Shown here one piece after another: positions 7,422 to 14,203 of a stretch of 26,173 nt of DNA. A model generated the notes under the pieces. That model was given only the letters and a program-made list of their open reading frames with translations, made no database searches and was not told the DNA's origin. The number at the start of each line of letters is the position of its first letter. Within the stretch, counting starts at the first letter, position 1. The translations under genes were made by a program, and so were the position numbers. The DNA is from JBJXHC01 sp046160825 (GTDB lineage: Bacteria; Bacteroidota; Ignavibacteria; UBA10030; UBA6906). The stretch is from contig JBJXHC010000021.1 of the NCBI GenBank assembly GCA_046160825.1, positions 1-26,173 of the forward strand, written 5' to 3'.

Positions 7422-8496
7422 TCGAACAAAACCATACAACGCCTTGCCCCCATTGCCTCCGAAAGCGGAAATTGAAACGAAAGCAGTTCTAAAAAAAGCA
7501 ATTGCTGCCGGACGATCTCTTGCAGAACTCAAGGGTCTCGGGTATACAATTCCTGATCAGTCCATGCTGGTGAATACATTGGTTTTGCAGGAAGCGCAAG
7601 CCAGTTCTGAAATCGAGAATATCATAACAACCAACGATGCTCTTTTCAGAGCCATTACAGCAAGTGTTACGACTGTGGATTTAGCAACAAAAGAGGTCCT
7701 CAGATACCGACAGGCCTTGTGGGAAGGCTTCAATGGACTAAAGAAAAAACCCGTTCTCACCACGAACCTCTTCATCAAGATCGTCCAGACCATCAAAGAA
7801 AATTCTGCGGCAATCAGGAACCGGCCCGGGACGGTGATCGGAAATCCTGCCAAGGGAGTAGTTATTTTCACTCCACCTGTGGGCGAGGTCCTGCTGCGCA
7901 AGAAGCTGAAGGAACTGGAAAGCTTCATTCGTGCAAATGATCCTATTGACCCGCTTGTCAAGTTGGCGTTGATTCACTATCAGTTCGAGGCAATTCATCC
8001 GTTCTTCGATGGCAATGGACGAACGGGCCGCATTATCAACATCCTGTATCTCGTGAATCGGGGGTTGCTTGATCTGCCGGTTCTGTATCTCAGCAAGTAT
8101 ATCATTGATCGAAAATCAGAATATTACCGATTACTCCGCGAAGTGACTGAGTATGGCAAATGGGAACCGTGGATTCTCTACATCCTTGATGCCGTTGAGA
8201 CGACAGCAACCTTTACACGACAACGGATTCTTGATATTCGTGGGTTGCTTCAACAAACGATTATGCTTGCAAAGAAAAATCTCCCGCCAAGGGTATATTC
8301 CAAGGAATTGATTGAGCTGGTGTTCCGCCAGCCTTATACAAAAGGACAGTTTCTCGTCGAAGCCGGACTTGCAGAACGAAAGACCGCTGCCGTCTACCTT
8401 CAGGAATTGGAGAAAATAGGAATTCTGAAGCCGACAAAAGTCGGCAAGGAAAATCTGTATCTCAACGAGAAACTCTATAAAATGCTCTCGAAATAA
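7411..8496 (+). CDS. Fic family protein AMP-transferase with N-terminal inhibitory motif
   Basis: A 361-residue Fic protein. The catalytic motif is complete: HPFFDGNGRTGR, with the catalytic His at residue 196, which transfers AMP from ATP to Ser, Thr or Tyr of a target. Upstream is the flap/target-docking hairpin region (VIFTPPVGEVLLRKKL). Around residue 65 lies SSEIENI, fitting the (S/T)xxxE(G/N) autoinhibitory motif of class II Fic proteins, in which Glu blocks productive ATP binding. The C-terminal 75 residues (YSKELIELVFRQPYTKGQFLVEAGL...LEKIGIL) look like a winged-helix domain. The start at 7411 lies within the end of the DoxX-like gene. A hairpin with T-run and an inverted repeat follow the stop. 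The target is unknown. Confidence 0.92.
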   Translation: MAFDRTKPYNALPPLPPKAEIETKAVLKKAIAAGRSLAELKGLGYTIPDQSMLVNTLVLQEAQASSEIENIITTNDALFRAITASVTTVDLATKEVLRYRQALWEGFNGLKKKPVLTTNLFIKIVQTIKENSAAIRNRPGTVIGNPAKGVVIFTPPVGEVLLRKKLKELESFIRANDPIDPLVKLALIHYQFEAIHPFFDGNGRTGRIINILYLVNRGLLDLPVLYLSKYIIDRKSEYYRLLREVTEYGKWEPWILYILDAVETTATFTRQRILDIRGLLQQTIMLAKKNLPPRVYSKELIELVFRQPYTKGQFLVEAGLAERKTAAVYLQELEKIGILKPTKVGKENLYLNEKLYKMLSK

Positions 8497-8524
8497 CGTG
8501 TCCATGCCGTGGACATGTCTTTTT
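8496..8524 (+). terminator. Putative Rho-independent terminator after the Fic gene
   Basis: ACGTGTCCA, loop TGCCG, TGGACATGT (8496-8518) pair with one G-T wobble, followed by CTTTTT ending at 8524. It starts at the last base of the Fic stop codon, so it probably ends the cyclase-DoxX-Fic transcript. A second, longer inverted repeat using the same sequence follows. Confidence 0.6.
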
Positions 8525-8559
8525 AACGTGTCCAGAATATGCCTGTTTATGGACACGTT
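8525..8559. repeat. Perfect 10-bp inverted repeat reusing the terminator sequence
   Basis: AACGTGTCCA (8525-8534) and TGGACACGTT (8550-8559) are exact reverse complements separated by 15 bp. The same AACGTGTCCA already occurs at 8495-8504, so three copies lie within 65 bp. There is no T-run after this one on the plus strand. It could be a second terminator half, an operator, or a small repeat element. Confidence 0.6.
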
Positions 8560-8655
8560 GTATAAATGCATCCGCACCCATGGCACGCGGGAATTTTTGA
8601 TACACGCTCCGGATGGATTTACTGAAACTTGTAATGCCGATGTGTCTGTCGTGCG

Positions 8656-9346
8656 TTGCAATCCGATGATATACTGATCGAGACAACTTCCTTGCATAAA
8701 CGGCTCGAGCCACAACTGGTCACTGTCCTGAAGGAAGGATATACCAAGGAACTCTTCCTCTCCGATCTTGTTTCGGGAGTGATTGTCGGGATTGTCGCGC
8801 TGCCACTCGCTATCGCTTTTGCAATCGCTTCCGGTGTGAAGCCGGAACAAGGGTTGTACACGGCAATCATTGCCGGACTTGCAATTTCCGTCTTTGGCGG
8901 AAGCCGGGTCCAGATCGGGGGGGCCGACCGGAGCATTCATTGTTATCGTGTATAGCATCGTTCAACAGCGTGAAGATGATGAAGTGCGGGCGGGCCCGGC
9001 GATCCCTGACGGTATTGAGGTGTTTGAAGTGCATGGCTCGCTGTTCTTCGGAGCCGTTGATCAGTTCACCGAGGCAATCAGGACGGTAAGCAAGACCCCC
9101 AGAGTCCTGATCCTCGAAACCGGCAGTCTTCTCTCGATTGATGCCACCGGGTTGCGCGCTCTTGAGGATCTTCTCAAACAACTCGTTCATCAAGGGAGCC
9201 ACCTCGTGATCTCCGGGATTCATAAACAACCCCTGGTGGCAATGACGCAGTCCGGGGTGCTGGATGAACTTGGTGAAGACAATGTCTGTGGAAATCTTGT
9301 TGAAGCAATCAAGCGGGGAGAGGAACTGCTCAAGACGCACTCATGA
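8656..9346 (+). pseudogene. Collapsed SulP-family anion transporter (N-terminus plus STAS domain)
   Basis: The first part encodes a recognisable SulP beginning: FLSDLVSGVIVGIVALPLAIAF, then EQGLYTAIIAG and GGSRVQIGG. A run of seven G (8917-8923) then shifts the frame; with six G it would continue PTGAFIVIVYSIVQ, the conserved next block. After that the sequence jumps to GIEVFEVHGSLFFGAVDQF and a complete C-terminal STAS domain (LSIDATGLRALEDLL). Typical SulP proteins have about 550 residues; here about 230 codons remain, so most membrane helices are missing. SulP proteins move sulfate, bicarbonate or other anions across the inner membrane; this copy cannot. The likely start is a TTG at 8656. 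Two independent lesions argue for a true pseudogene, though the G-run alone could be a sequencing error. Confidence 0.85.
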
Positions 9347-9368
9347 ACAACAACGGCAACATGTCGGC

Positions 9369-9737
9369 ATGAATACGGAACTGCATCCATACGCACACTT
9401 GCTTGGTCTCGAAATCATCGAGGTCGGAATAGGAACCGCCGTCGTCCAGGCGACGGTGGAGGAGCGACATACGAACAAGATCGGCATTGCCCACGGTGGC
9501 TTCATGCACAGCGTAGCCGATTTTGCATTCGAGCTTGCTTCTAACAGCCACGGTGTTGTTGCGGTCGCGTTGACTACGAGCATGCAGTTTCATCGACCGC
9601 TTTCAGTGGGAGCCGTCGTGAAGGCTGTAGCAAAGGAAAAACATCTCGGGAGGACGACTGCTTCATATCAGATCGACCTCATCAGCGAAGACAAGGTCGT
9701 TGCTTCGTTTACCGGGACAGTGTATCGAAAGAATTGA
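9369..9737 (+). CDS. PaaI-type hotdog thioesterase
   Basis: A 122-residue single hotdog domain. IGIAHGGFMHSVADFAFELA carries the HGG motif that positions the thioester carbonyl, and the acidic residue (ADFAFE) that activates water in PaaI/YbgC-like acyl-CoA thioesterases. Later VALTTSMQFHRPLSVG and VVASFTGTVYRKN are the usual strands. It would hydrolyse acyl-CoA, often aromatic or medium-chain, in the cytoplasm; the substrate is not determinable. I choose the ATG at 9369, since upstream in-frame codons overlap the STAS remnant and look unrelated. The ribosome binding site is weak. It follows the SulP remnant by 22 bp and may depend on its promoter. Confidence 0.85.
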   Translation: MNTELHPYAHLLGLEIIEVGIGTAVVQATVEERHTNKIGIAHGGFMHSVADFAFELASNSHGVVAVALTTSMQFHRPLSVGAVVKAVAKEKHLGRTTASYQIDLISEDKVVASFTGTVYRKN

Positions 9738-9780
9738 GCACGACACACAACAAGTGATGTTCATATCCAAAGAGGGAATT

Positions 9781-10473
9781 ATGTATAAAAAAGAAATGTT
9801 TGTCATATTTTTCACCATTCAGGTGGTTTGTATTTCTCACGCCCAGGTGAAATGGACGGAGACGTTCATCGAAAACACTTCGTCGTTTGCCTCGCGGGGT
9901 TCAAACCCGTATTTTATTCTTGAACCGGGATACCAGTTGCAATTGAAGGGCGGGGAAGAAGGGAAAGCCATTGATGTTGTGATTACTGTACTGGATCAAA
10001 CGCAAACAGTCGATGGCGTTGAGACCAGAGTTGTCGAAGAGAGAGAAACTGTCGACGGTGAGCTTGTCGAGGTCTCCCGGAATTTCTTCGCCATTGGCAA
10101 GGAGACAAACAATGTCTACTACTTCGGAGAGGAAGTTGACATCTACAAGAATGGCAAAATCGTGAGTCATGATGGTGCCTGGCAGTCGGGCGTGAATGGA
10201 GCCCGTTTTGGTCTCATGATACCCGGCACCGCACTGCTCGGTTCCCGGTACTATCAAGAGATTGCTCCCGGGATTGCTATGGATCGGGCAGAACTTGTCA
10301 GCATGAGTGAGACAGTTTCAACACCAGCAGGACACTTTGAGAACTGTCTGAAGACGGAAGAGACGACGCCGATGAACCCAAAAGAGAAAAGCGAAAAGTG
10401 CTACGCCCGCGGTATCGGATTGATTCAGGACGGTGACGTTTCTCTGACACACCATGGTGTTATGAAGAAGTAA
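9781..10473 (+). CDS. Secreted hypothetical protein
   Basis: A 230-residue protein with an N-terminal signal peptide (MYKKEMFVIFFTIQVVCISHAQ, predicted cut after SHA). The mature part is rich in beta-strand-like stretches: YFILEPGYQLQLKG, AIDVVITVLDQTQTVDG, NVYYFGEEVDIYKNGKI, then TPAGHFENCLKTEETTP and KCYARGIGLIQDGDVSL. The last resembles the end of small periplasmic proteins of unknown function in which a '(G)x(G)(L/I)(I/V)xDG' strand closes a lipocalin-like sheet, but I cannot name a family firmly. Two Cys residues (in FENCLK and EKCYAR) could form a disulfide. AGAGGGA precedes the ATG closely. There is no T9SS tail, so it is probably periplasmic. Confidence 0.7.
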   Translation: MYKKEMFVIFFTIQVVCISHAQVKWTETFIENTSSFASRGSNPYFILEPGYQLQLKGGEEGKAIDVVITVLDQTQTVDGVETRVVEERETVDGELVEVSRNFFAIGKETNNVYYFGEEVDIYKNGKIVSHDGAWQSGVNGARFGLMIPGTALLGSRYYQEIAPGIAMDRAELVSMSETVSTPAGHFENCLKTEETTPMNPKEKSEKCYARGIGLIQDGDVSLTHHGVMKK

Positions 10474-10566
10474 TTGTCAACAAGCGAATTGCACTTTATC
10501 ATGAATTCACTATCATATCAAAGTCTCCAATGACAGGAACTAACCTCCAACAAACAACTTGATTCT

Positions 10567-11913
10567 ATGACCCCTTCCAAACGTACGCGTCATCCCGATG
10601 GTTTGCCGACGCTTTTCCTCACAGAATTGTGGGAGCGGTTCAGTTATTACGGGATGCGCGCCATCCTTGTTCTCTTTATGGTAACACCGACATCTCAGGG
10701 AGGGCTTGGCTTTGATATAGTCACCGCGACCTCGTTATACGGTACGTATACAATGTCCGTTTACTTCACGGGTCTGCCGGGAGGCTTCATCGCAGACCGG
10801 TTTCTTGGTGCCCGACTTGCGGTGCTCATCGGTGGAATCATCATCGCTTGCGGACACTTCACGATGATATTTCATTCGCTGCCGTTTTTCTATACAGGGC
10901 TGGTTCTTATTTCAATTGGAACCGGTTTGCTCAAACCGAATATCAGCACCATGGTCGGCAGCCTGTACGGGAAGGACGACCCGAGACGTGACAGTGGCTT
11001 CTCGATTTTCTATATGGGAATTAATATGGGTGCTGTCCTTGCACCTTTGGTGTGTGGTTATCTCGCGCAGTCAGAGAGTTTCAAGCAGGTGCTTGTTTCG
11101 TGGGGGATTGACCCGAGGGCGAGCTGGCATTGGGGATTCGCCGCGGCCGGTGTGGGCATGCTCTTCGGATTGACCGTGTATCTCCTGCAACGCCGCCGAC
11201 TTGCACACGTTGGGAACAGAGTTGAGAAGAAATCGGTGGAGAAGCAAACAACCATTGAACCTCTGACCAAGGCGGAATGGAAACGTGTCGCCGTTGTTTT
11301 TATCTTCTTTGCTTTCACCGCGTTATTCTGGGCTGCGTACGAACAAAAAGGCGCAAGCCTGAACCTCTTCGCGCTCAAGCTTGTCCGGACTGAAGCGTTT
11401 GGCTGGGTGTTTCCTTCGAGCTGGCTCCAATCACTCACTGCATTTTTCGTTATCGGACTTGCGCCGCTCTTCTCTATGCTCTGGGTCCGAATGGGAGACC
11501 GACAGCCATCCAGCCCGGCAAAATTTGCCATCGGACTCCTTTTCATTGGACTCGGATATGTATTAATGGTTCCTGCTGCGGCACTTACAGTTGCAGGAAA
11601 AATTAGCCCGTTCTGGTTGGTGGGCTTGTACTTTCTTGAAGTGGTGGGAGAAATGTGTCTCAGTCCTGTAGGCTTGAGCACAGTAACGAAACTTGCTCCT
11701 GCGAAGCTCCTCGGCATATTGATGGGTGTGTGGTTTCTTGCGTCGGCGATCGGGAATAAAATCGCCGGATACCTCGGAGGGTTCTTCATAGCTGAAGATG
11801 CCGATCGTTTGATGTGGCTCTACGGATCGATAGCAGTCGGTCTTCTCATCGCGTCCGGAATTCTCGCGCTTCTGACTCCTTCCATAAAAAGATTGATGGG
11901 AGGTGTACGATGA
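10567..11913 (+). CDS. POT/PTR2 proton-dependent oligopeptide transporter
   Basis: A 448-residue inner-membrane transporter of the major facilitator superfamily. The hallmark ExxERF motif is ELWERFSYYGMRA (Glu20, Glu23, Arg24), which handles proton coupling and peptide binding. The PTR2 signature follows (GGFIADRFLGARLAVLIGG), then FSIFYMGINMGAVLAPL, and C-terminal WLVGLYFLEVVGEMCLSPVGLS and GVWFLASAIGNKIAGYLGG. Twelve or more hydrophobic segments can be counted. It imports di- and tripeptides using the proton gradient. The ATG at 10567 lacks a clear ribosome binding site. Its end overlaps the next gene by four bases (ATGA at 11,910-11,913). Confidence 0.92.
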   Translation: MTPSKRTRHPDGLPTLFLTELWERFSYYGMRAILVLFMVTPTSQGGLGFDIVTATSLYGTYTMSVYFTGLPGGFIADRFLGARLAVLIGGIIIACGHFTMIFHSLPFFYTGLVLISIGTGLLKPNISTMVGSLYGKDDPRRDSGFSIFYMGINMGAVLAPLVCGYLAQSESFKQVLVSWGIDPRASWHWGFAAAGVGMLFGLTVYLLQRRRLAHVGNRVEKKSVEKQTTIEPLTKAEWKRVAVVFIFFAFTALFWAAYEQKGASLNLFALKLVRTEAFGWVFPSSWLQSLTAFFVIGLAPLFSMLWVRMGDRQPSSPAKFAIGLLFIGLGYVLMVPAAALTVAGKISPFWLVGLYFLEVVGEMCLSPVGLSTVTKLAPAKLLGILMGVWFLASAIGNKIAGYLGGFFIAEDADRLMWLYGSIAVGLLIASGILALLTPSIKRLMGGVR

Positions 11914-13130
11914 CTACCCGGATGAAAGTGAGCGTCACGATTTGTCTGGTGATGTTCGGGCAACTTGCCGAAAGCCAGTGGGCCGTTCAGCCGAGTGGCA
12001 CCACAGCGACTCTTTTGGGTGTTCAGATGCTCTCTCAGGATGTTGGTGTCATTGTCGGTGTAAGCGGGCTAATCTTGCGAACGACAAATGGTGGAACGAC
12101 GTGGAATACCGTTCCAAGCGGAACGACTCTCTTCCTGCGTGGCCTGCATTTCCTTGACCAAAACATCGGGATTGCCGTGGGAGAAACCGGGACAATCCTG
12201 CGGACGACGAACGGAGGTCTCGCGTGGGCTCCACAAACAAGCGGGACAACAACAACACTTGTTCATGTGTGGTCCAGTGACGCAAATACCGCGAGAGCGG
12301 TTGGACTCAATGGCGTAATTCGCCGGACGACGAATGGAGGGACGACATGGGATGGCCAGACCAGTGGAACGTCCGTCGAGCTTACGGGGGTTCACTTCAC
12401 CAATACAACTGTTGGAACTGCAGTCGGGTTTGATGGCCCGATTCTGCGGACCACCAATGGAGGTACGACGTGGAATCCACAATTTAGCGGTACAACTCAC
12501 GTACTACGAAGTGTACATTTTGTTAATGCGAACCAAGGTACCGTCGTAGGGTACAACGGCATTATTCTCACGACAACAAATGGAGGTACCATTTGGGATG
12601 TGTCGATCAGCGGGACTTTGAACAGTCTATTTGCGGTAACATTCATTGATGCAAACATTGGTTTTGCGGTGGGTGGCGCGCGAATCCTGCGTACAGATAA
12701 TGGAGGCCTTAGTTGGACAATTCAACAGGCCGGGATCATTCAGGATTTGTATGGTGTGAGTTTTAGTGATTCCAACAGAGGAATAGCCGTCGGTCAATCC
12801 GGACGGATTCTCCGAACCACAAACGGAGGATTTCCCACAGATGTTGATGACGGTGAGTTGCCACCCTCGACATTTCAACTGACGCAGAACTATCCGAACC
12901 CCTTTAATCCCGGTACGACTATCCAGTTTCAAGTTCCACGGAAGGCGTACGTCACTCTCACGATTCATGATATCACCGGACAACAAATTGCCGATCTTTT
13001 TGTTGGCGATGTAAGCCCCGGCGTTCATACTGTTTCCTGGACTCCTGATGACGTCGCAAGCGGGACATATTTTTGTCGCCTTCAGGCCGACGGTTACGTC
13101 GAATCAAGGAAGCTTGTTCTCTTGAAGTAG
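11910..13130 (+). CDS. Ycf48-like seven-bladed propeller with T9SS sorting domain
   Basis: A 406-residue secreted protein. A short signal peptide (MTTRMKVSVTICLVMFGQLAES) is followed by seven repeats, each closing with a variant of (I/V)(L/R)RTTNGG(T)(T)W: RTTNGGTTWNTV, RTTNGGLAWAPQ, RTTNGGTTWDGQ, RTTNGGTTWNPQ, TTTNGGTIWDVS, RTDNGGLSWTIQ and a last RTTNGGF. This is the Ycf48/BNR-like beta-propeller layout. The T9SS domain begins near residue 320 (STFQLTQNYPNPFNPGTTIQF) and ends GTYFCRLQADGYVESRKLVLLK. The start at 11,910 has GGGAGGTG seven bases upstream and overlaps the POT stop, so the two genes are probably coupled. The role is unknown; such propellers often mediate surface binding. Confidence 0.88.
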   Translation: MTTRMKVSVTICLVMFGQLAESQWAVQPSGTTATLLGVQMLSQDVGVIVGVSGLILRTTNGGTTWNTVPSGTTLFLRGLHFLDQNIGIAVGETGTILRTTNGGLAWAPQTSGTTTTLVHVWSSDANTARAVGLNGVIRRTTNGGTTWDGQTSGTSVELTGVHFTNTTVGTAVGFDGPILRTTNGGTTWNPQFSGTTHVLRSVHFVNANQGTVVGYNGIILTTTNGGTIWDVSISGTLNSLFAVTFIDANIGFAVGGARILRTDNGGLSWTIQQAGIIQDLYGVSFSDSNRGIAVGQSGRILRTTNGGFPTDVDDGELPPSTFQLTQNYPNPFNPGTTIQFQVPRKAYVTLTIHDITGQQIADLFVGDVSPGVHTVSWTPDDVASGTYFCRLQADGYVESRKLVLLK

Positions 13131-13143
13131 TGAGAGTACACTA

Positions 13144-13608
13144 ATGAACTTGAGAGACGAGATTATGATTGACGCATCGCCAACGACAGTGTGGGAATTT
13201 GTTGAGAATCCTGAATCGATGGCATTGTGGAATCCCAAGGTCAAGCGCGTGACAGCGCCGCAAGCACCTCGTCGCATCGGGTCGACGTACGCAATCATGT
13301 ATGAGATGAATGGGAAAGTGCAGGAGTTCCGTGCAGAGTTTATTGAACATGATCCTCCGAACAAACTTGTTATTCGACTGAACAGTGCATCACTCAAGCC
13401 GGATTCATCCGTCGAAGAGAGTTACACACTGACCGATTGTGATGGAAGGTCCCGGCTTGTTCAGACTATCACAGTTCATAACTCCGGTATCAATCCCATC
13501 TTTCGATTGTTGATCTGGTTTATCATGAAGTTCGGAAGTCCCACCGGCAAGCGATATTTGGAAACACTGAAAGATCTTGCCGAGACACAAGCATCAGCCA
13601 ACAAATGA
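13144..13608 (+). CDS. SRPBCC-family (polyketide cyclase/START-like) protein
   Basis: A 154-residue helix-grip protein. IDASPTTVWEFVENPESMALWNP is the usual first strand and helices of SRPBCC domains. It continues with RRIGSTYAIMYEMNGK, FRAEFIEHDPPNKLVIRL and VEESYTLTDCDGRSRLVQTI, and ends in the long C-terminal helix (GSPTGKRYLETLKDLAETQA) that closes the ligand cavity. Members bind lipids or hydrophobic ligands, or act as cyclases or coenzyme Q-related carriers; nothing here fixes the ligand. A GAGAG sequence lies before the ATG at 13,144, which is 13 bp after the propeller gene stop. It is likely cytoplasmic and co-transcribed with its upstream neighbour. Confidence 0.82.
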   Translation: MNLRDEIMIDASPTTVWEFVENPESMALWNPKVKRVTAPQAPRRIGSTYAIMYEMNGKVQEFRAEFIEHDPPNKLVIRLNSASLKPDSSVEESYTLTDCDGRSRLVQTITVHNSGINPIFRLLIWFIMKFGSPTGKRYLETLKDLAETQASANK

Positions 13609-13663
13609 GCGTGATAATTTTCAACGGGGGGTCATTCAACCATACCAACCAACTGGAGGTACC

Positions 13664-14089
13664 ATGAAACACCATCTGCGGGCTCTTATCTGCAATCTCG
13701 TCATCGCCTTGTTCGTAATACTGGCGTCGCACGCCAGGGCGTCTGCACAAGACCCAATAACTGCCGGGCCAAACATTTACAAGATGGTCTTCGAGAATGA
13801 GCGTGTACGACTGTTGGAGGTGACATTTCAACCTGGGGACAGTATCGGTGTCCATTCCCATCCCGATCATGCTGTCTATGCCCTGATGCCTGGCAGCCTC
13901 GCCATCTATGAGGTGGGAGGGAAGCCCATGGAAGTGACAATGAAGGCTGGTGAAGCAGCATTTCTGCCTGCACAAGCGCATTCGGCCAAAAACACCGGTA
14001 AGACCGCAATGAAGGTTCTGGTGGTTGAATTGAAGGAACCAGTCATGAAAAAAGAGAAAATGAAAATGGAAGACATGAAGAAGGACTGA
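13664..14089 (+). CDS. Secreted cupin-domain protein
   Basis: A 141-residue protein with a signal peptide (basic MKHHLRA, hydrophobic ICNLVIALFVILASHARASA). The mature part is one small cupin barrel: VRLLEVTFQPGDSIGVHSHPDHAVYAL gives the first cupin motif with its His metal ligands, and AGEAAFLPAQAHSAKNTG the second with another His. The C-terminus is a highly charged Lys/Glu/Met tail (KKEKMKMEDMKKD). It could be a periplasmic metal-dependent enzyme or a binding protein. CTGGAGGT sits seven bases before the ATG at 13,664, which decides the start over an upstream in-frame codon overlapping the SRPBCC gene. The neighbours do not suggest a pathway. Confidence 0.85.
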   Translation: MKHHLRALICNLVIALFVILASHARASAQDPITAGPNIYKMVFENERVRLLEVTFQPGDSIGVHSHPDHAVYALMPGSLAIYEVGGKPMEVTMKAGEAAFLPAQAHSAKNTGKTAMKVLVVELKEPVMKKEKMKMEDMKKD

Positions 14090-14203
14090 ACGACGTTCAT
14101 GGGCGGCTTGCAACGAGGTGTTGTATTCGTTAACTTTTCCCCGAAACAGAACCTCCTGCAAGCCGTATGTATTTCAGTTCTTTCAAACACTATCGAGGTA
14201 GCC

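Noticed and set aside
8870..8925. Independent start for the STAS part at a TTG (8870)
   Set aside because: The first residues from that start are an out-of-frame reading of the SulP N-terminus, so it is a frameshift product and not a separate gene.
8131..8958. Long minus-strand ORF of 275 codons
   Set aside because: It is antisense to the end of the Fic gene and the SulP remnant, both of which are clear by motif; its composition is unlike a real protein.
11058..11789. Minus-strand ORF of 243 codons
   Set aside because: Entirely antisense to the POT transporter, whose motifs are intact.
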